Source of the DNA: Hyphomicrobiales bacterium
GTDB lineage: Bacteria > Pseudomonadota > Alphaproteobacteria > Rhizobiales > Beijerinckiaceae
Length of the DNA: 64,000 nucleotides
Direction: 5' to 3'
Assembly (NCBI GenBank): GCA_019075865.1
Contig: JAGXAN010000006.1
Coordinates: 124,001 to 188,000 of the forward strand
Part shown: positions 38,634-47,675 of the stretch, in pieces
How the letters are laid out: each line of letters opens with the position of its first letter
How positions within the stretch are numbered: position 1 is the first letter of the stretch
Notes under the pieces: model-generated
What the model was told of the DNA's origin: nothing
Databases searched by the model: none
What the model saw: only the letters and a program-made list of their open reading frames with translations
Program-made: the position numbers and the translations under genes

Positions 38634-39103
38634 TATAAACTCCGCCGCTGGACATCAAACAAGGCCAGTGCCGCGCGCGCCGCATCACCACCCTTGTCGA
38701 ACTGGGCCGGATCGGCACGCACAATCGCCTGTGCCTCATTCTCGACCGTCAATATGCCATTGCCCAAAGCAAGCTGCTGGCGCACCGCCAGATCCATGAG
38801 CGCGCGGGCACTTTCATTGGCGACAATCTCGAAATGATAGGTCTCGCCGCGGATGATGCAGCCAAGTGCCACATAGCCGTCATAGTGGCGCTTGGCACCC
38901 GCCATCGCCATGGCTGTCGGAATTTCGAGCGCACCGGGCACGCTGATCACATCAAAACTGGCACCCGCAGCCTTCAGCGCGGCGCTGGCGCCGGCCAATT
39001 GCATGGCGCCGATCGCGTCATAAAATCGCGCCTCGACAATCAGGAAATGCGCATTGGCCGCGTGAACAGGCACCGTCGCCCCTCGGCTGGCTTCCGCCAT
39101 CAT
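38633..39103 (-). CDS. ribH: 6,7-dimethyl-8-ribityllumazine synthase
   Basis: Lumazine synthase, 156 residues, penultimate step of riboflavin synthesis. The conserved features are [50 protein letters not shown] and [19 protein letters not shown] 39103 or the adjacent ATG 39100 can serve as start; GGGGATT lies upstream. It is separated from ribD and ribE by an unrelated gene with its own terminator. Confidence 0.95.
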   Translation of the reverse strand: MMAEASRGATVPVHAANAHFLIVEARFYDAIGAMQLAGASAALKAAGASFDVISVPGALEIPTAMAMAGAKRHYDGYVALGCIIRGETYHFEIVANESARALMDLAVRQQLALGNGILTVENEAQAIVRADPAQFDKGGDAARAALALFDVQRRSL

Positions 39104-39220
39104 AATCCCCAGTCATGTTTGTTGAAGTAGAGTGTTCGTTATACGGCAATTCCCGGATGGGCAAGCATTATCCGCATGATGACGCAGCCCAACCCTCCCC
39201 GGCCAGCGTCCCTTGCGCAC

Positions 39221-39247
39221 AAAAATGCCGGCCTTGAGGGCCGGCAT
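39221..39247 (-). terminator. Rho-independent terminator after the 39302 gene
   Basis: On the minus strand a 9-bp stem (ATGCCGGCC / GGCCGGCAT) with a five-base loop is followed by TTTTT. It lies 55 bases after the stop of the small secreted protein gene and before ribH, so ribH-nusB-thiL should have their own promoter. Confidence 0.85.
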
Positions 39248-39301
39248 CGCAATTTTGGGCCCGCTCCCGCACGCTGCGGCCGGGGCCAATACGGCCAAGG
39301 C

Positions 39302-39730
39302 TCAATCGTGCTCCCAGGCAAACATGTCTGGGTTGCGGCGACGCCATTGCGCCTCACGCTCCTTGTGCTCGCCGATCAAAATGCCAAAGCGGATGCAGTC
39401 GCGCGTATCGCCATCATCGCATTCGCGCTTGAGATGCCCGAGTTGGTCAAAATAAGGATCGGGTGCCATGCGCACCGGGCGCGGCTCTACATAGACCGGA
39501 CGTGGCGCGTCATAAACGGGCGGCGGCGGTGCATAACCGTCATTGGCATGTGCGATCGCGCCGCCAATCATAGCCCCGCCGAGGAGGCCGGCGGCAGCGC
39601 CTAGCAAGGTCGCCTTATCGCGTTCGCCACGTTCGCCCGCCTGAGCCTGCGTAACAGTCGAACCCGCCATCAAGATCGCTCCGCCGATCATCAATGCGGC
39701 AAGCGAAGACTTCAAAGGATGCAGGAACAT
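39302..39730 (-). CDS. Small secreted protein with glycine-zipper and proline-rich segments
   Basis: A 142-residue protein with a signal peptide (SLAALMIGGAILMAGSTVTQAQA, cleavage near residue 30). A glycine-zipper segment follows (LLGAAAGLLGGAMIGGAIA), then a proline-rich stretch with repeated PRPVYVEPRPV units and a C-terminal DGDTRDCIRFGILIGEHKE with one CDDG-type cysteine pair. ATG 39730 has GGAGAG seven bases upstream. The function is unknown; envelope location is inferred. It separates ribE from ribH. Confidence 0.8.
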   Translation of the reverse strand: MFLHPLKSSLAALMIGGAILMAGSTVTQAQAGERGERDKATLLGAAAGLLGGAMIGGAIAHANDGYAPPPPVYDAPRPVYVEPRPVRMAPDPYFDQLGHLKRECDDGDTRDCIRFGILIGEHKEREAQWRRRNPDMFAWEHD

Positions 39731-39753
39731 GATACTCTCCGATAACAACGTTG

Positions 39754-39767
39754 GATAACGCATTATC
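39754..39767. promoter_or_regulatory. Inverted repeat upstream of the 39302 gene
   Basis: GATAA (39754-39758) and TTATC (39763-39767) form an inverted repeat with a four-base spacer 24 bases upstream of the start at 39730. It may be an operator or part of a promoter; no regulator is indicated. Confidence 0.25.
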
Positions 39768-39816
39768 AAGACTCATTATTTCCACAAAATTAACAGGCGC
39801 TGCAATTATGGCTGCG

Positions 39817-40422
39817 TTAACCCTGAATCTCGCCAAGCCGTGCCGCATAACGCGCCATCAGGTCAATTTCGAGGTTGACCGGGTCACCAGCGCGCCGCTG
39901 CCCCCATGTCGTTACCGCCAGCGTGTGCGGAATCAGCAACACCGAAAACCGCCGACCAGCCACCTCATTCACCGTGAGCGACGTGCCATCAAGGCACACG
40001 GAACCCTTTTTGGCGATGAAACGCGCCAGCTCTGCCGGGGCATCAAAATCGAACTGCGCCAGCCCGTCAAAGTCCCGGCGCGTCACCAATTGCGCGATGC
40101 CATCGACATGCCCCGACACCATATGCCCCCCCATTTCATCGCCCACTTTTAACGAGCGTTCGAGGTTAATCCTGGTGCCTGCACGCCAATCTTTCAGGGT
40201 TGTCAGGCGCAGCGTTTCAGCACCCGCCTCCACATCGAACCAGTTCCGCCCGGCGCTGGTGCCCGCACCAATCGCAGTCAGGCAGGTTCCGGCGCAAGCT
40301 ATGGAAGCACCCAGCGCGATGGATTCTGGTGCGTAGGCACAAGCAATCCTCAGCCGCGTAACATTGTTGAGCGCTGTCACGTCCAGAACTTCACCCACAT
40401 CACTTACCAATCCGGTAAACAT
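39817..40422 (-). CDS. ribE: Riboflavin synthase, alpha chain
   Basis: Final enzyme of riboflavin synthesis, 201 residues, built from two lumazine-binding repeats. The start MFTGLVSDVGEV is diagnostic; SIACAGTCLTAIG and SLKVGDEMGGHMVSGHVDG mark repeat one, and KGSVCLDGTSLTVNEV with FSVLLIPHTLAVTTWG marks repeat two. The ATG overlaps the ribD stop as TGATG. Also called ribC in some genera. Confidence 0.95.
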   Translation of the reverse strand: MFTGLVSDVGEVLDVTALNNVTRLRIACAYAPESIALGASIACAGTCLTAIGAGTSAGRNWFDVEAGAETLRLTTLKDWRAGTRINLERSLKVGDEMGGHMVSGHVDGIAQLVTRRDFDGLAQFDFDAPAELARFIAKKGSVCLDGTSLTVNEVAGRRFSVLLIPHTLAVTTWGQRRAGDPVNLEIDLMARYAARLGEIQG

Positions 40423-41567
40423 CAGCTCCCCTGCCTCACATAAAAATCGCAACGGTCATCCCCAAACTGCAGCGTGCGCAATTTGGTAAACTCGCGTTCC
40501 AGCCTTTGCCGTGCCTGCGGTGCCAATGCCAGAATGCCATCTTTGGCATTCAGTTTGGCCGGGCCGGTGAGCATCAGGCATTGATCGACCAGACTGGCCG
40601 CCAAGAGATTGGTCGCCAACAGCGGCCCCCCCTCGCAAAGCACCCGCGATATGCCACGACGCGCCAGACCCTGCATCGCAAAATCGAGGTCGATGCCGCC
40701 CGCTTCATCGGTTTTGGCGCGCAGCAACTCAAAACCCTTGGCTTTTAGTGCCTCGCCCGCCGACGCATTCGCCTGGCCGCCACAAATCAGCAAGCTCGGA
40801 ATATCAGCCGCCGTGTCGGCCAGATGCGAATGGAGCGGCAACCGCAAATGCGTATCCAGCACGACACGCACCGGACGGCGCGCCGCCATGCCCGGCAGCC
40901 GCACATTCAACATTGGGTCATCGGCCAGAACGGTGCCAATTCCCACCATCACCGCATCATGCTGCGCGCGCTGCATCTGGGTGAAATCATTGGCAATCTT
41001 GCCGGTGACATGCAGCCGCTCGTTTGAGATTCCGGCAAAACCATCCTGCGTTTGCGCCAGCTTGAGCGTTACCATCGGTCGCGCCTGCGTCACCCGCAGG
41101 ATATGGCCCAGATGCGCCCGGCGCGCCGCGGCCCCCATAATGCCCACATCCACAAGGATGCCTGCCGCCCGCAAGCGTGCGAAACCGTTTCCGGCCACAC
41201 GCGGGTCCGGGTCCTGCATCGCGCAGACAACCCGCGATACACCTGCCGCAATGATCGCATCGACGCAGGGCGCGGTGTGGCCGTGATGGCTGCATGGCTC
41301 CAGCGTTACATAAAGCGTAGCGCCACGGGCCGCCGCTCCGGCATTTTGCAAGGCTTGCGTCTCGCCGTGCGGGCGCCCGCCCGGTGCCGTCACGCCGCGC
41401 CCCACAATCACATCATCGCGCACCACCAATGCGCCAACCGACGGATTGGGCGCGCTCGCGCCCAAGCCGCGCCGCCCAAATTCCAGCGCACGGGCCATGA
41501 AATCGAGATCAATTGCCTCCTGGTCCAAAACCAGTGACTTTGAATTTTCAGACGGGGTCGGGGCCAT
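40422..41567 (-). CDS. ribD: Bifunctional riboflavin deaminase/reductase RibD
   Basis: Two-domain enzyme of 381 residues. The N-terminal deaminase has PNPSVGALVVRDDVIVGRG and the zinc ligands in LEPCSHHGHTAPC; the usual catalytic HAE motif appears here as HGE (GRPHGETQAL). The C-terminal reductase has ARPMVTLKLAQTQDG, HDAVMVGIGTVLADDP and VLCEGGPLLATNLL. ATG 41567 lies just after the nrdR stop; a start at 41627 would overlap nrdR. Coupled to ribE. Confidence 0.94.
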   Translation of the reverse strand: MAPTPSENSKSLVLDQEAIDLDFMARALEFGRRGLGASAPNPSVGALVVRDDVIVGRGVTAPGGRPHGETQALQNAGAAARGATLYVTLEPCSHHGHTAPCVDAIIAAGVSRVVCAMQDPDPRVAGNGFARLRAAGILVDVGIMGAAARRAHLGHILRVTQARPMVTLKLAQTQDGFAGISNERLHVTGKIANDFTQMQRAQHDAVMVGIGTVLADDPMLNVRLPGMAARRPVRVVLDTHLRLPLHSHLADTAADIPSLLICGGQANASAGEALKAKGFELLRAKTDEAGGIDLDFAMQGLARRGISRVLCEGGPLLATNLLAASLVDQCLMLTGPAKLNAKDGILALAPQARQRLEREFTKLRTLQFGDDRCDFYVRQGS

Positions 41568-41569
41568 GC

Positions 41570-42076
41570 TCAAACGGGCACAGTTGGTTTGCCAAGGATG
41601 GGCGGCGCGGCTTCCGCTGGCGCACAATTATCGTCCAATTCATCAAGGATAACGCCGAAGTCATTGGCATCTTTGAAGTTTTTATAAACGGAAGCAAAAC
41701 GCACATAGGCCACGCCATCCAGCGCTTTCAGGCCTTCCATCACCAGTTCGCCAATCCGTTCGCTGCGCACATCGCTGTCGCCACCACTTTCAAGCTGGCG
41801 CACGATACCATTGACCATGCGCTCCACCCGCTCAGGTTCGACCGGACGTTTGCGCAGCGAAATCTCCAGCGAGCGCATCAGCTTGTCGCGGTCAAATGGC
41901 ACCCGCCGACCCGACTTTTTCACCACTGTCAACTCACGCAACTGCACCCGCTCGAAAGTGGTGAAGCGTCCGCCGCAGTCGGGGCAGATGCGCCGCCGCC
42001 GAATCGCGGCCGAATCATCGGTCGGCCGCGAATCTTTCACTTGCGTATCATTGGAGGCGCAATAGGGGCAGCGCAT
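41570..42076 (-). CDS. nrdR: Transcriptional repressor NrdR
   Basis: NrdR represses ribonucleotide reductase genes according to ATP/dATP status, 168 residues. The zinc ribbon is [13 protein letters not shown] with [15 protein letters not shown], and the ATP-cone follows ([20 protein letters not shown]). No NrdR box was seen in this window. It lies nine bases after glyA and two before ribD. Confidence 0.95.
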   Translation of the reverse strand: MRCPYCASNDTQVKDSRPTDDSAAIRRRRICPDCGGRFTTFERVQLRELTVVKKSGRRVPFDRDKLMRSLEISLRKRPVEPERVERMVNGIVRQLESGGDSDVRSERIGELVMEGLKALDGVAYVRFASVYKNFKDANDFGVILDELDDNCAPAEAAPPILGKPTVPV

Positions 42077-42085
42077 CGGCCGGCC

Positions 42086-43390
42086 CTATTCGTAAATCGG
42101 GAAGCGCGCCGTCAGCGCGCGTGCCTTGGCTTTGACCGCCGCTTCCACAGCGCCATTGCCCGCCTCGCCATTCTGGGCAAGACCGTCAAGCGTCTCATTG
42201 ATCAGGTCGCCCACCTGCTTGAATTCGGCGACGCCAAACCCGCGCGAGGTGGCGGCCGGCGTTCCGAGCCGGATGCCGGAAGTGATGGTCGGCTTTTCCG
42301 GATCAAACGGCACACCATTCTTGTTGCAGGTGATATTGGCGCGCCCGAGTGCCGCTTCCGCCGCCTTGCCACTGATTTTCTTGGGACGCAGATCGACCAG
42401 CATCAGATGATTGTCGGTTCCACCCGAGACAATATCGAGCCCGCCAGCTTTCAGCGTTTGCGCCAATGCATGCGCGTTTTGCACGACCTGATGCGCATAA
42501 AGCTTGAAATCGGGCCGCAAAGCCTCGGCGAAAGCCACGGCCTTGGCGGCGATCACATGCATCAAAGGCCCGCCCTGCAAGCCGGGGAATATCGCCGAAT
42601 TGATTTTTTTGGCGATGGCCTCGTCATTGGTCAGGATCATGCCGCCGCGTGGGCCGCGCAATGTCTTGTGGGTTGTCGTGGTCACCACATGCGCATGCGG
42701 GAACGGCGAGGGATGCGCACCGCCCGCCACCAACCCGGCAAAATGCGCCATGTCCACCATGAAATAAGCGCCAATCGAATCGGCGATTTCGCGGAATTTG
42801 GCAAAGTCCCAATGGCGCGAATAGGCCGAGCCGCCGGCAATGATCAATTTGGGCTTGTGCTCCTGCGCCAGTCGCTCGACCGCCTCCATGTCGATCATCT
42901 GATCGACAACGCAAACGCCATAGCTGACCGGACGGAACCATTTGCCCGACATGTTGGCCGTGGCCCCATGCGTGAGATGTCCCCCGGCAGCCAGATCGAG
43001 ACCCATAAATGTATCGCCCGGCTGCAAAAGCGCGAGAAACACACCCTGATTGGCCTGCGAACCGGAATTGGGCTGCACATTGGCAAAGCCGCAGTCAAAC
43101 AGCCGGGTGGCCCGCTCGATCGCCAGCTTCTCGGCAATATCGACAAACTGGCACCCGCCGTAATAGCGACGGCCCGGATAACCCTCGGCGTATTTATTGG
43201 TCATCACCGAGCCTTGCGCCTCAAGCACCGCGCGCGAAACAATGTTTTCCGAGGCAATCAACTCGATCTCGTCGCGTTGGCGACCCAGTTCCAGTTCGAT
43301 CGAACGGGCAATTTCCGGATCGGCTTCTGCCAGCGAGGCGGCAAAGAAGCTGTTGGAGCGCGACGAGGCGTAGGCGGCTGGCTTGTTCAT
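42086..43390 (-). CDS. glyA: Serine hydroxymethyltransferase
   Basis: PLP enzyme of 434 residues that interconverts serine and glycine and supplies methylene-THF. Motifs: [39 protein letters not shown], the PLP lysine in [16 protein letters not shown] and [15 protein letters not shown]. It heads the glyA-nrdR-ribD-ribE run, a conserved Rhizobiales order. Confidence 0.97.
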   Translation of the reverse strand: MNKPAAYASSRSNSFFAASLAEADPEIARSIELELGRQRDEIELIASENIVSRAVLEAQGSVMTNKYAEGYPGRRYYGGCQFVDIAEKLAIERATRLFDCGFANVQPNSGSQANQGVFLALLQPGDTFMGLDLAAGGHLTHGATANMSGKWFRPVSYGVCVVDQMIDMEAVERLAQEHKPKLIIAGGSAYSRHWDFAKFREIADSIGAYFMVDMAHFAGLVAGGAHPSPFPHAHVVTTTTHKTLRGPRGGMILTNDEAIAKKINSAIFPGLQGGPLMHVIAAKAVAFAEALRPDFKLYAHQVVQNAHALAQTLKAGGLDIVSGGTDNHLMLVDLRPKKISGKAAEAALGRANITCNKNGVPFDPEKPTITSGIRLGTPAATSRGFGVAEFKQVGDLINETLDGLAQNGEAGNGAVEAAVKAKARALTARFPIYE

Positions 43391-43494
43391 TCTTCACCTT
43401 CGGGCAAGCGATTGAAGTCAGCCCTTTAACATAGGCAAACGGACTGCGAAAACAATTTTATGAAATTTTGCGACTCTTGCCCGGCAACGCCGGT

Positions 43495-44727
43495 TCACGC
43501 CGGCTTGCGCGTATCGGGCAGGAACCAGATCAACAGGCCAATGGCCGGCAGGAACGAGCATACCCAGAAGACATATTCGACGCCCTTGGCATCGGCCAAA
43601 AGGCCCAGCAAACCCGCACCCAAACCGCCCATGCCAAAGGCCAGGCCAAAGAACATGCCGGAAATCATCCCCACCCGGCCCGGCACCAATTCCTGGGCAT
43701 AGACCAGAATGGTCGAAAAAGCCGACGACAGGATGAAGCCAATGCCCATGCTCAGCGCAATCGTCCACGGCAGACTGACATGCGGCATCACCAGGGTAAG
43801 CGGCAATGCGCCCAGAATCGACACCCAAATCACCGGCAACCGGCCAATCCGGTCGCCAATCGGCCCACCCAACAGGGTGCCCGCCGCAAAGGCCGCCAGA
43901 TAGCCAAACAGCGCGAATTGCGCCTCACGCACTGGCAAGCCGAACTTGTGAATGAGGAAGAAGATGTAAAAGGTGCTCATCGAAGCGGTGTAGAAAAACT
44001 TGGAGAACATCAGTGCGATCAAAATCGCGAGCGCGCTGACCACCCTGCCCTTTGGCAGCTTTTGCTCCACCACCACCTTGGCGCGCGGGCGTGATCCGTC
44101 ATGGGCCAGTTTGTCACGATACCAGCGCCCGACCCGGAACAGGATAACCATGGCGGTAAGCGGCACCAGCACGAAAAACGCCACGCTATGGCGTCCGTTC
44201 GGCACAACGATCAACGCCGCCATCAATGGCCCTATGGCCGTGCCAAGGTTGCCGCCGGTCTGAAACACGGATTGCGCCAAGCCAAAGCGACCCCCCGCTG
44301 CGGCGCGCGCGATGCGCGAGGATTCGGGGTGAAACACTGCCGATCCAACCCCGACCATAGCCGCCGCCAGCAGCAGCGTCGGCAAATTCCCTGCCACCGA
44401 CAACAGCACCAGGCCGGACAGGCTGGAAATCATGCCAAACGCCGCCGAATAGGGCGCGGGATGCTTGTCGGTATAAGCGCCGACCAGCGGTTGCAGAACC
44501 GAGCCCGTCAACTGAAACACAAACGTGATCAAGCCAACTTCGGCAAAGGACAGCGAGAATTCAGTTTTCAGCAACGGGTAGATTGCCGGTAGCAGCGATT
44601 GCAAAAGATCATTCAGCAAATGCGAGACGCAAACCGCCGCCAAAATGGTCGCAACGGGCTTTCCGGACATGAACTTCGACCGGACGGGTGTCGCCACTTC
44701 CGGCGGGACAACAACATTCATGTTCAC
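43495..44727 (-). CDS. MFS transporter, fosmidomycin-resistance (Fsr) type
   Basis: Twelve-helix major facilitator of about 410 residues. The start region after the N-terminal tail (CVSHLLNDLLQSLLPAIYPLL) and HPESSRIARAAAGGRFGLAQSVFQ with GGNLGTAIGPLMAA are typical of the Fsr efflux group. I chose GTG 44727, seven bases after GGGGAG; ATG 44721 is the near alternative. Fosmidomycin is the substrate of the named homologue; the true substrate here is unknown. No regulator gene is adjacent. Confidence 0.85.
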   Translation of the reverse strand: MNMNVVVPPEVATPVRSKFMSGKPVATILAAVCVSHLLNDLLQSLLPAIYPLLKTEFSLSFAEVGLITFVFQLTGSVLQPLVGAYTDKHPAPYSAAFGMISSLSGLVLLSVAGNLPTLLLAAAMVGVGSAVFHPESSRIARAAAGGRFGLAQSVFQTGGNLGTAIGPLMAALIVVPNGRHSVAFFVLVPLTAMVILFRVGRWYRDKLAHDGSRPRAKVVVEQKLPKGRVVSALAILIALMFSKFFYTASMSTFYIFFLIHKFGLPVREAQFALFGYLAAFAAGTLLGGPIGDRIGRLPVIWVSILGALPLTLVMPHVSLPWTIALSMGIGFILSSAFSTILVYAQELVPGRVGMISGMFFGLAFGMGGLGAGLLGLLADAKGVEYVFWVCSFLPAIGLLIWFLPDTRKPA

Positions 44728-44912
44728 GGCAAATCTCCCCGACCCAACCGGCGCAAAGCCACGGCGCATGCCAGTTACAAGCTAACTTGAATAAAGAGAT
44801 TTGGAAAACGCACAAGATTCATGGGCAGATAGCTGCCATGCAAAAAATGTGCGGTTTTCGGATTTATCTCCCCCCCGGAACCTGTCCGAGGGGCTGGCGT
44901 TGTATCTTGCGC

Positions 44913-46256
44913 CTATTGCTGCTGCACCGCATTCACCACTTGCTGCTTCTGCAACTGCATTTCTTCCTTGGCGAGATCGGACGGGCTCATGGTCTCATCG
45001 ACGTTCAGGCCGTCACGCTTGTAAATATCCTGCCGGAACTGCACCACGCCGTCGGGCGAGCCCCAAGCCGTGATATATTCCCAATAGACCGGCACCGGCG
45101 GCGTGATGTCGACATTGATATGCTGGCCTGAATTGATCGTGTCATCGATGCGCGCCCGATCCCAGCCCGGGTTCTTTTCCAAAAGCCAGGCCACATAATC
45201 GCGCACGTCCTGCAAGCGGATGCACCCGGACGACACATAGCGGTAATCATCGCCAAACACGCCCTTCTCGTCGGTGTCATGCATATAGACGCCGTAAGGA
45301 TTGGGAATGTTGATGCGCACCACGCCCAAAGCATTGACGCCATCGCCCGGGTCCTGACGGAACCGGTATTTGGTGGCGTCATAGGAGGCCCAGTTGATCT
45401 GGCTGGACGGCACTTCCTGCCCGGCCTTGTCAAAAATGCGGATATGGTTGCGCGACAGGTAATCCGACTCTTTCTGCATCATCGGAATGAGATCCTTGCG
45501 CACGATTGAGGCGGGCACCGTCCAGAACGGATTGAAATTGATCTGGGTGGCCTTCACCTGCATGATCGGCGAGGGCCGGTTGGCACGCCCGACGCCAGCC
45601 TTGTGATGCGTGATGACCACGCCATTCTCCACGGTCTCAATCTGCGCGGCAGGAATGTTGGCCATCACATAGCGATCACCAAGATTTCCCGCGAATGCGC
45701 GCAGGCGCACCAGATTCAGCGTCAATTGCTGAATGCGCAATTCAACCGGCACATTCAGCGTCGCCAGAGTATCGTGCCCCACGATCCCGGTGGTGGCCAG
45801 ACCGCTGCGCGCCTGGAAGCGGCGAACGCCCGCATTGACAAAGGAATCGAAAACCGGCGACAGCCCCGCCACACGGTCAAGATCACCCGTCACCATCAGG
45901 CGGCGACGAAGTGCCACCACATCCTCGCCGCGCGAGCCAAGGCTCAACTGACGGTGCAGGCTCAGCTTCTGCCAGCCGCCCTTGGCCTGAATGTCCTGAT
46001 AATTGGCAATGGCATTCTGCGTTGCATCAATGGTCGCCTGCGACAGCAACGGCACGGTCGAGCGCTGAATGGCGAGTTTCGGCACCGAATCATATTGCTG
46101 GGCCCATTCGGCCTGATCGCCGACAAGCGCCCCCATTTTGCCCGGCGCACCGGCCACGGCTCTGGCATGAACGCCAAATCCGAACGCGCCAAGCGCCACC
46201 GTCCCCATGCCGCGCATCAAACCGCGCCGAGAAAATCCGAAAGTTTCGTCAACCAT
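44913..46256 (-). CDS. L,D-transpeptidase with peptidoglycan-binding domain (Tat-type signal)
   Basis: A 447-residue enzyme. The N-terminus has a twin-arginine motif (FSRRGLMRGMG), suggesting Tat export. A peptidoglycan-binding region lies around residues 120-185 (LSLGSRGEDVVALRRRL), and a YkuD L,D-transpeptidase domain at about 215-395 has the catalytic cysteine in YRYVSSGCIRLQDVRDYV. Such enzymes form 3-3 cross-links, attach proteins to peptidoglycan or cleave. In rhizobia the homologue is controlled by LdtR, encoded just upstream here. Confidence 0.9.
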   Translation of the reverse strand: MVDETFGFSRRGLMRGMGTVALGAFGFGVHARAVAGAPGKMGALVGDQAEWAQQYDSVPKLAIQRSTVPLLSQATIDATQNAIANYQDIQAKGGWQKLSLHRQLSLGSRGEDVVALRRRLMVTGDLDRVAGLSPVFDSFVNAGVRRFQARSGLATTGIVGHDTLATLNVPVELRIQQLTLNLVRLRAFAGNLGDRYVMANIPAAQIETVENGVVITHHKAGVGRANRPSPIMQVKATQINFNPFWTVPASIVRKDLIPMMQKESDYLSRNHIRIFDKAGQEVPSSQINWASYDATKYRFRQDPGDGVNALGVVRINIPNPYGVYMHDTDEKGVFGDDYRYVSSGCIRLQDVRDYVAWLLEKNPGWDRARIDDTINSGQHINVDITPPVPVYWEYITAWGSPDGVVQFRQDIYKRDGLNVDETMSPSDLAKEEMQLQKQQVVNAVQQQ

Positions 46257-46380
46257 ATCCAAGTGTCCTGTATAGATCGCGTGAAGTCAGTTCCCGAACG
46301 GAGCCACGCCAATTTCAATCGCAACTGATAGTTTAGAAAACACAAACAAGCTGGCAATAATGTGTCTTGCTTGGTGAAAT

Positions 46381-46416
46381 GGCCGTTGCAAACCCCTAAT
46401 TTTCTGCAGAACGGCC
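46381..46416. promoter_or_regulatory. Inverted repeat in the L,D-transpeptidase leader
   Basis: GGCCGTT (46381-46387) and AACGGCC (46410-46416) are perfect inverted arms around a 22-base spacer, about 125 bases upstream of the transpeptidase start. It could form a leader hairpin or hold an operator. Confidence 0.3.
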
Positions 46417-46422
46417 AAAAAC

Positions 46423-46451
46423 AAAAAAGGACACGCGTGCGTGCCCTTTTT
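46423..46451 (-). terminator. Terminator after ldtR
   Basis: The palindromic core GGACACGCGTGCGTGCC is flanked by A-tract on one side and T-tract on the other, so on the minus strand the GC-rich stem ends in CCTTTTTT. It lies about 40 bases after the ldtR stop. The A/T tracts on both sides mean it could also act on the plus strand. Confidence 0.8.
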
Positions 46452-46489
46452 GCAACAGGTAACAGATGAGACCGGATCGGCCGATGGCC

Positions 46490-47002
46490 TTACAGGCGAA
46501 AGCGGATCTGATCGGTCCAGAAGCGCTCAAGGCGGCTCAAAGCGGTATTGAGTTTGGAAAATTCCTCATGGCTGATGCCACCGATCTGCTCGACCGTGCG
46601 CACGTGCTTTTCATAAAGGCCCGCGACGATTTCCTTCACATCCTTGCCCTTGGGGGTGAGGCTGATGCGCACCGAGCGCCGGTCAACCCGCGAGCGGGCG
46701 TGGTGCAGATAACCCATTTCCACCAACTTCTTGACGTTGTAGGAGACGTTGGAGCCCAGATAGTAACCGCGGGTGCGCAATTCGCCGGCCGTTAGTTCGC
46801 TGTCACCGATGTTATAGAGCAGGAGCGCCTGCACCGAATTGACATCGGCGCGGTTGCGACGGTCAAACTCGTCCTTGATCACGTCGAGCAGGCGGCGATG
46901 CAACCGCTCTACCAGAGTCAGCGCTTCATGATATACCGGACGCACTTCACTAATACGTTCCATACGATCCGTGGAAGCTTCGATCTTTACAGCATTGTTC
47001 AT
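46490..47002 (-). CDS. ldtR: MarR-family transcriptional regulator LdtR
   Basis: A winged-helix regulator of 170 residues. It contains the long N-terminal helix (EALTLVERLHRRLLDVIKDE), the recognition region LTAGELRTRGYYLGSNVSYN and the wing HARSRVDRRSVRISLTPKG. The RGYYLGSNVSYNVKKL sequence is characteristic of LdtR, which controls L,D-transpeptidase genes and stress tolerance in rhizobia and Liberibacter. ATG 47002 was chosen over 47023. It is upstream of the transpeptidase and separated from it by a terminator. Confidence 0.88.
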   Translation of the reverse strand: MNNAVKIEASTDRMERISEVRPVYHEALTLVERLHRRLLDVIKDEFDRRNRADVNSVQALLLYNIGDSELTAGELRTRGYYLGSNVSYNVKKLVEMGYLHHARSRVDRRSVRISLTPKGKDVKEIVAGLYEKHVRTVEQIGGISHEEFSKLNTALSRLERFWTDQIRFRL

Positions 47003-47132
47003 GGTACACCTTGTCGTTTGCATGTATATCTGGCTAAAGGGTGAGGCACTTGTTCCGCCCTTTGATATAATGACTATAGCGCCATCCCGTGAATCTGCGC
47101 TTAAATAACAAGATGAATCACGTATTTACAAA

Positions 47133-47147
47133 TTTGAGTGAATCAAA
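47133..47147. promoter_or_regulatory. Palindrome upstream of ldtR, candidate autoregulatory site
   Basis: TTTGA-GTGAA-TCAAA is a 5+5+5 inverted repeat about 130 bases upstream of ldtR. TGAATCACG, TGAATCAAACG and TGAATC occur nearby (about 47114-47175), giving a small cluster of related sequence. MarR regulators often repress their own gene through such sites; binding is inferred only. Confidence 0.3.
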
Positions 47148-47204
47148 CGTGAAATAAATCAATCTTTTACGATGAATCTCTCTTAACCTTGTTGGCTCAG
47201 GCGC

Positions 47205-47675
47205 TCACGGCCCCTCGCGCGATTGCTCGGCACCGGCAAGGTAGGTAAGCGCCAGATAGCCCGCCAGTAGCACCACGCATAGCGCCACCTGCAACTTTCC
47301 GCCAAGCACTGGCGCATTGCCACCAATCGCGCTGGTAAATTGCGCGAGGCATGTGATCACCCATAAGATGCCGCCCCATGGCGTCACCAGCCACAGACCG
47401 GTTGCTGCGACAAAATCGAGTACGGCGATGGCGACCACGACGCCGCCTGTCATCGGCGAGAGTTCGGTGAGCGGTGAAGGGTTGGGCACAATCATATACC
47501 GCCAAAGCAACAGACCATGCAGCATCCAGAGCACGCTAACGGTGCGCATGAAAAACGCCAGCAGCGAGCGCCAGCGCGCCGAACCGGGGGCCCCGACCTT
47601 GCTTTCCCCCAATAATATCGGCGGCGTCGCCCGCGTCGGCTCCAGCATTGTGCCCGTTGGCTTATTCTGATTCAC
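47205..47675 (-). CDS. DUF6163 family membrane protein
   Basis: A small membrane protein of about 156 residues with four hydrophobic segments: FMRTVSVLWMLHGLLLW, MTGGVVVAIAVLDFVAATGL, TPWGGILWVITCLAQF and KLQVALCVVLLAGYLALTY. This matches DUF6163, found next to LdtR and hemB in Rhizobiales. The function is unknown. The start is placed at GTG 47675, which overlaps the upstream stop by four bases; ATG 47648 is an alternative. Confidence 0.8.
   Translation of the reverse strand: MNQNKPTGTMLEPTRATPPILLGESKVGAPGSARWRSLLAFFMRTVSVLWMLHGLLLWRYMIVPNPSPLTELSPMTGGVVVAIAVLDFVAATGLWLVTPWGGILWVITCLAQFTSAIGGNAPVLGGKLQVALCVVLLAGYLALTYLAGAEQSREGP

Noticed and set aside
39104-39301. FMN riboswitch before ribH
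   Set aside because: No RFN-type conserved boxes were seen; the only clear structure is the terminator at 39221-39247.
41513-43429. A 638-codon open frame on the plus strand across nrdR and glyA
   Set aside because: It is antisense to two well-supported enzymes, has no recognisable motif and a His/Arg/Gln-rich composition typical of reverse frames in GC-rich genes.
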